Below the pieces are notes generated by a model. It was not told the DNA's origin. It searched no databases and saw only the letters and a list, made by a program, of their open reading frames with translations. Made by a program: the position numbers and the translations under genes. 64,000 nucleotides of DNA from Lactifluus volemus (Eukaryota; Basidiomycota; Agaricomycetes; Russulales; Russulaceae), in NCBI GenBank assembly GCA_022376515.1, contig WTXI01000087.1:62001-126000 (forward strand), written 5' to 3'. The stretch's first letter is position 1; every line of letters starts with the position of its first letter. Positions 58,774 through 64,000 of this stretch are shown piece after piece.

Positions 58774-59545
58774 CGTGTGACATAGCTTGACTGGGTAGAG
58801 GGTGTATCAAGGTGAACCTCACCATCTTGAATTTTGATCCCATCCCGCCTCGGGCAAGAGGTTCTACAAAAGTGGTGAAGCGAAGGTGGAAGGCTTCGGT
58901 GGCCACCTCAAGTTTATATCGCTTCCTGTCCTTGTAAGTTGATCCATGGTGGTGATGTAAAGTGTCGCGGGAGGGGGACAAACTGAGTGGAAAGAACCAG
59001 ATCGTTCCGTGACACGCCCAGGGGCCAGGGCCACCAGAGGGAGGATGAGGCATTTCCAACACGCACTCTACACGCCTCACGCGCCTCACTTCTTAATGGC
59101 TATTGTTGTACATGTGTTCCTGTAGAGGTCTTCGCTACCTCTGTGCGTCAATAGTCGAATCATTTTCGCTAGTCCTACCTGATTTGGAGTCCTCATGCCA
59201 GTGTCCTCATTCCAGTGTTCCCAATTACTTTCAGTTGGCTTGCGCACACCTACAGAGCCACTACACAATCTAGAACTTTCGTCATCAGCAAGGTTTAATT
59301 AATTTTACGCCAGCATCTTCTGGCTAGGCCCGTCAGCTCCTATGCGCGACATGTGGTATCCTGCATGTCGCTACCCCGGGCACTCTTTTCATGGAAACGT
59401 GAATTGCATGTTCACGGCCTGTCCAGCCCGTTAAATATGGCCCTAACCGTGCACACATCGCCCCTCTCCGACTCAAGCTTTTCCCTTTCTATCCCAAAGT
59501 CGTCCTCTGGCTGTTTGTGGTTTACTTTTTTTTCGGAATTGAGAT
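58774..59545 (+). repeat. Conserved upstream block of CHAT gene 5
   Basis: No gene is seen. The block is very similar to 13304-14070 and 1448-2219. The TTAAATATGG box is at 59431-59440, about 110 bases before the start codon, so the promoter appears to be preserved even though the gene is truncated. Confidence 0.6.
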
Positions 59546-62397
59546 ATGAACGCCGAGGGATGTGAGTCAAACTTTCGATTAATTCTGTGTGACATACAAA
59601 CGTATCTTATTTTGCAGACTCTCTTCCTGATATCGAGGGCTTCATTTTTGCTCTTGAATGTATCATTTCGTCACTACCTCGATTTGGTCATCGTCGCGCC
59701 TATTATCTTATCCGCCTTGGAAAATGGAGATTTAATCACTACATCCAGTCTGGTTCGAAGGAGCAGCTGGATAAATCAATTCTACACTTGGTAGAAGCAC
59801 AACTCCTATCGGTCAAACCTACGGCAGATTCCATTGAGCTTTTTCACATGCTCGTGAAGGCCCTTTTTTGTCGATTAGACAAATTCAAGCAGCCAGAAGA
59901 TGTTGAATCTTGCGTCAAGTACCTTCGTTATTTGCGAAACCAACGGTGTCAACTTGAAGTCGGCGTCGGCATTCCACACGAATACGTCACATTAATTCTG
60001 GTGAGGGCATTGGATATTCGAGTGGAGTTGAATACAGGCTACATCAAGGAGAATATCAGGGAGATGACGACTCTCTATCGTGAATTGCTCAACTCGAATA
60101 TCTCGGGGAGCGTTCTTGAAAGTCACCTTCTATCCTTGACCAATACCGTTTGGGAGACACTTGATATATTGCCAATGGAAGAAGTTCTAGATTCACTGAT
60201 CGAATGCTTCCGGGAAGCGAACGTTCACTTTCCATATTCCGACTGCTTTTCCTCAACACTTGCACATCTTCTCGCCATTCGCTTCAAAAAAAATGATTCG
60301 ATTAGTGATTCCGAGGAGGCAATAACCATCCTAAAGAAGATCCTAACTTTCCCTTCCGACCTCCCTCAAGACCATCGAAGTCAATTCCAGGACGCTGCCT
60401 TGGCGGAGATCGCGGAGATTTCCTATCGCCGCTTTTCCGTATTTCACATGCCAGAGTATTTGGAGGAAGCGATTTTCCATTTGAGGGTTTATCTTAGATC
60501 GGCTTCTCGTGATCATCCGCATCGCCCCAATTTATCCAAACGTCTCGCTTATCTCACGGAGCAGCGCAAGAGGGAATTCGGAGTCGAAGAAGGTCGTTAC
60601 AGGGATCCAGACGTTTTCAAACTTCCATCCTTGTCATCCCTCGCTGCCTCTATTACCGACCCAGATTCTTCGATATCCGACGAGCAGTGGGACCAACACG
60701 ATCGAGCACTTACATCCATGATGCACACTAACGACATAGCGGAGATTGAAGAGTCGGTCAAGTATTGTCACCTGGTGCTCGCTTCAATTCATTGTGTTCC
60801 AAGTCTTGAACACCGAGATCACGTCTCTTTGTATGCGGTGCTCGGATCCCTTCTCTTCCGGGCATTTCGTCGCACCGGAAAACTCGACTGCATCGATGAG
60901 TCAATTGCCGTACTTCATGATGGTTTGAAGACGTATGACACACCTAAAGATCGCTTTACACTGGCTTATGCTGCGTTGATGTCATTATCGGCCCGCATCT
61001 CTCTGCATCGACGAGAAGAAGACGTGGATGAGATGTTCCAATTATACGCCAGCATTACGAGCGATGATACTCACATGATACCATCCCAACGATTCAGTTT
61101 CTTAAACGGGTGGGTGGTAGAAGCGCTTATTTTTGGTCACCCTTCCGTGGTCGATGCCTTTGAGAACCTCTTCAACGTCATGCAAGACACTCTCTCCTAT
61201 GCCCCTACACTCGAAAGTCAACATCATCGTCTTGTTTCTATGCGCCTGGGCTTCCAGGATCTGCCGTTATGCTATGCTTCGTACCAGATCAGTAAAGGCC
61301 AACCCATCAAAGCAATCGAGACTCTCGAGAGAGGAAGGGCCTTACTCTGGTCCGAGATGCGTGATTTCCGTACCTCCACTGACCAACTTCGTGCGGTCAA
61401 TCCGACTCTGGCAGCGGAATTCGAGGCGATCAACAGGGACCTCGAACAAGTCACCATGTCCATGGCACCTTGCGGAAACATGGAAACAGAGTGTGTGAAA
61501 GTGGAAGACTCCTGGACAACGGATCCATTCGGTCATCTAGTGGCAAAGCAACGACAGGTTTTGGATGATCGCAACAAACTCATTTCACGGATTCGAGCCT
61601 TGCCAAATTTTGGCAACTTCTTGGAGCCCCCGTCGTTTGACGCTCTTCGCTCCGCTGCGGTACACGGACCAGTCATCATCATCAACCATTGCAAGTGGCG
61701 TTGCCACCTCCTGGTTCTTTTCCGCGACTCTCTTGCCCTTATCCCTACGACCCATGACTTTTACCGTCTTGCGATCGAGTTGGGCGATCGGCTGGTGGAT
61801 GCTAGAAAGCATCATCGTCTCGAATCAAAGGAGTACGGGCGCGCTCTCCGTTCCGTACTCCAGAGCCTCTACGAACTTGTAGGGAAGCCAGTCATCGAGG
61901 TGCTCGGCAAGATGAAGATACCGGAACAGTCCAGAGTCTGGTGGTGTCCCACATCTGTATTTTGTCAACTTCCTCTCCACGCGATGGGACCAATCCCTTC
62001 GGACGACGGCGTCACACGCTATTTCTCAGACCTATACATTCCCTCATACACCCCATCACTATCTGCACTCATCGCATCGCGCAAACCTCAGGCTGAAGGG
62101 CAAACGTTCCAAAAGCCTTCAATACTTCTGGTTGCACAACCAGAATCCCTGAAACACGCGATCCCCGAGATCTGCACCATACAATGTCTCACTACAACAG
62201 TCACCTCCCTCATCTCAAAGAATGCGACACCTTCTAGTGTAGTGGAGGGTCTCAGACATCACCAGTTCTCCCATTTTATATGTCATGGAAAATTGGAACA
62301 AGGGAAACCATTCAATGCGTCGTTCAAGCTTTCTGGGGGAAAGCAGCTCACCCTACTCGAAATTGTGCGCTCTCAACCCCAGTCAAAAATCGATTGA
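59546..62397 (+). pseudogene. TPR-CHAT protease, copy 5 (A-type), truncated before the catalytic Cys
   Basis: Exon 1 is 59546-59561, the intron is 59562-59617 (56 bp) and exon 2 runs from 59618 to a stop at 62397. The total is 2796 nt, or 931 residues, about 100 fewer than the intact copies. The TPR-like part has the A-type VGIPHE signature, and the GRALLWSEM linker and start of CHAT are unchanged. His895 of HFICHG is present. After EIVRSQ (about 62377) the homology stops abruptly and PQSKID ends the frame in unrelated AT-rich sequence. The LSACHTAE motif, with the nucleophilic Cys expected near 937, is therefore missing. No other stop or frameshift is present, and the promoter block is intact. 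It could be a fresh pseudogene or a catalytically dead protein that still binds partners. Confidence 0.85.
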
Positions 62398-62888
62398 AGT
62401 AATTTTAAGTAATTTTAGGTAATTTGATTTATTTCAATTTTGATCAAAATTTGAGCAGACAAATAGGTTTGATTCAATCCGGATTTAAGACAATTTAAGT
62501 TATTCGAATTTATTTGAATTCCGGACCAAATGGAATTGAATTGGATCGATTTCTTTTGATTACGCGCGTTGAATCCGATCCAATTCTATTGAATTGAATT
62601 GAACAGTCATTTTGAATTAGATTGAATCGAATTGAATAGATATTTTGATTTTGATTGAATCGAATTGATTTTGTTTTATTTACAATACAACGTATTTAAT
62701 TTTGATCAATCTCATTCAATTTTAATATAGCTCGATTGAATCGCGATCAAGAGATACCTCGTCCCGGCCCGCCCCCCCGCTTGAGCGCATCTAAAGTAGC
62801 AAGTCGAGAAACAGTGAACGCGTGCGAGTGCTGTGAGCGTGTCATGAGTGCAATAGAATGAGAATAACTTGTAGTGTACATACCATTG
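62378..62888. repeat. AT-rich block at the CHAT 5 truncation point
   Basis: Sequence unlike the rest of the window starts at about 62378-62381 with CAGTCAAAAATCG. For about 350 bases it is built of short variations on GAATTGAATTGA and GTAATTTTAAGTAATTTTAG. It may be a transposon end, with the partner end outside the window, or a degenerate satellite. It lies between the truncated gene and the 3' end of the minus-strand gene. Confidence 0.5.
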
Positions 62889-64000
62889 TTATTTCTTGCC
62901 TTTCTTGCCTTTCTTGTCCTTTTTCGCGTCTTGTTCCATTTGTTTGTACCGCTTCGATATGTTTGTTAAGAGATTGGACGAGCAATAATGATATTAGTAC
63001 CCACTGTAATTGTCTCTGGTTCTAGTGTGTCCCATACAATAGAGAAGTCTTCCCGCGTGATATTGGGGTGTTCTTTGAGATAGTCTATCGCGAATAAATT
63101 CCTGGAGGCGAGGTTAGATAGATTTTATTAAATTAGATGGACCTACTTACCGCGCTGATAAGGAATTGTTCGCGCGCATTGGAATCTGCCTCTTTGATGA
63201 AGTCGGGTGGACGTTAGGCTCGACATTGGCTTCAGCTGGTTGTGAAATCGGTACTGATGGTGTATTAACTTGCGCGTCTGGTATTATTTGAGTCGCTGAG
63301 CCATCCTTGTCAGTGTGAATGTAGTTGTGCGTTGAATTACATCGCACCTTCCGAGATGGTGACCAAAACAGGGTCAATCTGCGTCACCTCATCGGGCATC
63401 TGAGACGGAATCATTGGGGTGGGGGGGCTTATTTCTGGCGTGTATTGCACGAGTACGCATGAGTGCCAACGTTGAGGCTGTTGAGGAATAGCTTATGAGA
63501 CCACATACCTACTGTCTCTGTCGCGGAAGCTGGCCCAGGTTGGTTGGAAGCGGCTTGACTGAGTAAGGGCAAGACGGGGGGGGAGATCGTCGAGATAGGT
63601 CGTGTGACAGGTATGCTGATCAAGCCGTGTAAGTAGATCGATATCGAGTGCAATAAGACACCTACAATGGTCTAGGGATCCTAATCTTCTGTGGAACTGA
63701 AGTGTCAATGTGTGAGCGTCGTGTAGAGTAGCGACATACTACGGGCTCTTGTCTTGTGTTATTGGGGGAACCTCAGCCCTGCTTGTGTTCGGTATCTGAA
63801 TCGGGGCTCTCTGGTCGATAGAGGCTGCAGTAGGCGAAGGGGGGGGATCTATGTGTATGGTGTAAAGGTATGCGTACACTTTCTATTGGAGAAGGGGGGC
63901 GCGCACGCACCGTTATTGGGGGGAGCCTCAGCCCTGCTAGTGTTCGGTATCTGAATCGGGGCTCTCTGGTCGATAGAGGCCGCAGTAGGCGAAGGGGGGG
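62889..64000 (-). CDS. Multi-exon gene with HMG-box-like C-terminus, 5' end outside the window
   Basis: Exons read on the minus strand, from the 3' end: 62889-62951 (stop at 62889-62891), 63005-63101, 63151-63295, 63348-63434, 63509 to about 63610, probably a short one near 63672, 63743-63848, and 63911 to the window edge. Introns between the clearly placed exons are about 50-75 bp, GT-AG and in phase. The N-terminal exons encode Pro/Thr/Ser-rich, probably disordered sequence (SPTAASIDQRAPIQIPNTSR, twice). The last two exons encode LFAIDYLKEHPN, then DFSIVWDTLEPETIT, then RYKQMEQDAKKDKK and a Lys/Gly-rich tail. The aromatic and Trp spacing resembles an HMG box, though the match is weak. It could be a host DNA-binding protein or part of a transposon that also contributes the AT-rich block. 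Confidence 0.5.
63759..64000. repeat. 154-bp tandem repeat, at least 1.6 units, runs off the edge
   Basis: TTATTGGGGG at 63759 recurs at 63913, and the following 80 bases match with few changes (TGTTCGGTATCTGAATCGGG). Each unit contains one exon and part of one intron of the minus-strand gene, so the repeat duplicates a protein segment. Confidence 0.8.

Noticed and set aside
1..64000. CRISPR arrays, bacterial operons, rRNA or tRNA genes
   Set aside because: No evenly spaced direct repeats with unique spacers, no Shine-Dalgarno-led gene strings, and no cloverleaf or rRNA sequence were recognised. The introns and families are fungal.

Overview
The window looks like a basidiomycete fungal genome, probably a mushroom-forming Agaricomycete. 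The evidence is spliced genes with 52-61 bp GT-AG introns, long TPR-CHAT proteases, two chromodomain Ty3/gypsy retrotransposons, a pogo-type DNA transposon and an F-box gene. Nothing in it is bacterial. All calls come from reading the sequence; no database search was run.

Left part (about 1-26 kb): a tandem array of four intact TPR-CHAT genes, all on the + strand (2220-5381, 8850-11989, 14071-17231, 20453-23607). Each starts with a 16-nt first exon and a 56-57 bp intron, and each keeps the CHAT His and Cys. Copies alternate between two N-terminal subtypes (A, B, A, B), so the duplicated unit is a two-gene block of about 11.7 kb. Interleaved are copies of a second, unrecognised multi-exon gene: short 5' fragments before A-type genes, and longer decayed copies before B-type genes and after the array. 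A fifth, A-type CHAT gene lies at 59.5-62.4 kb. It is cut off before the catalytic Cys.

Middle part (26-53 kb): a partial C2H2 zinc-finger gene, degraded remnants of the array, and a transposon nest at least three and probably four levels deep. A pogo/Tigger-like element (C, 30862-51890, minus) is split by a chromovirus (B, 31687-50053, minus). B is split by a second chromovirus (A, 35540-44725, plus). A contains a 1.5 kb non-autonomous-looking insertion with inverted ends (D, 42247-43763). Target-site duplications (TA, GGTTA, CCTTG) and reading-frame arithmetic support the order C, then B, then A; D is younger than the A lineage.

Right part (53-64 kb): an F-box gene with one intron (53650-55249), a largely gene-free stretch, the truncated fifth CHAT gene with its array flank, an AT-rich block at the truncation point, and the 3' part of a minus-strand multi-exon gene whose C-terminus resembles an HMG box and which carries a 154-bp exon duplication at the window edge.

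The CHAT genes join a variable helical N-terminal part to a nearly invariant protease end. That is the architecture expected of a sensor-effector family, possibly for self/non-self recognition or regulated cell death. This role is inference; no cleavage partner such as a gasdermin was seen in the window.
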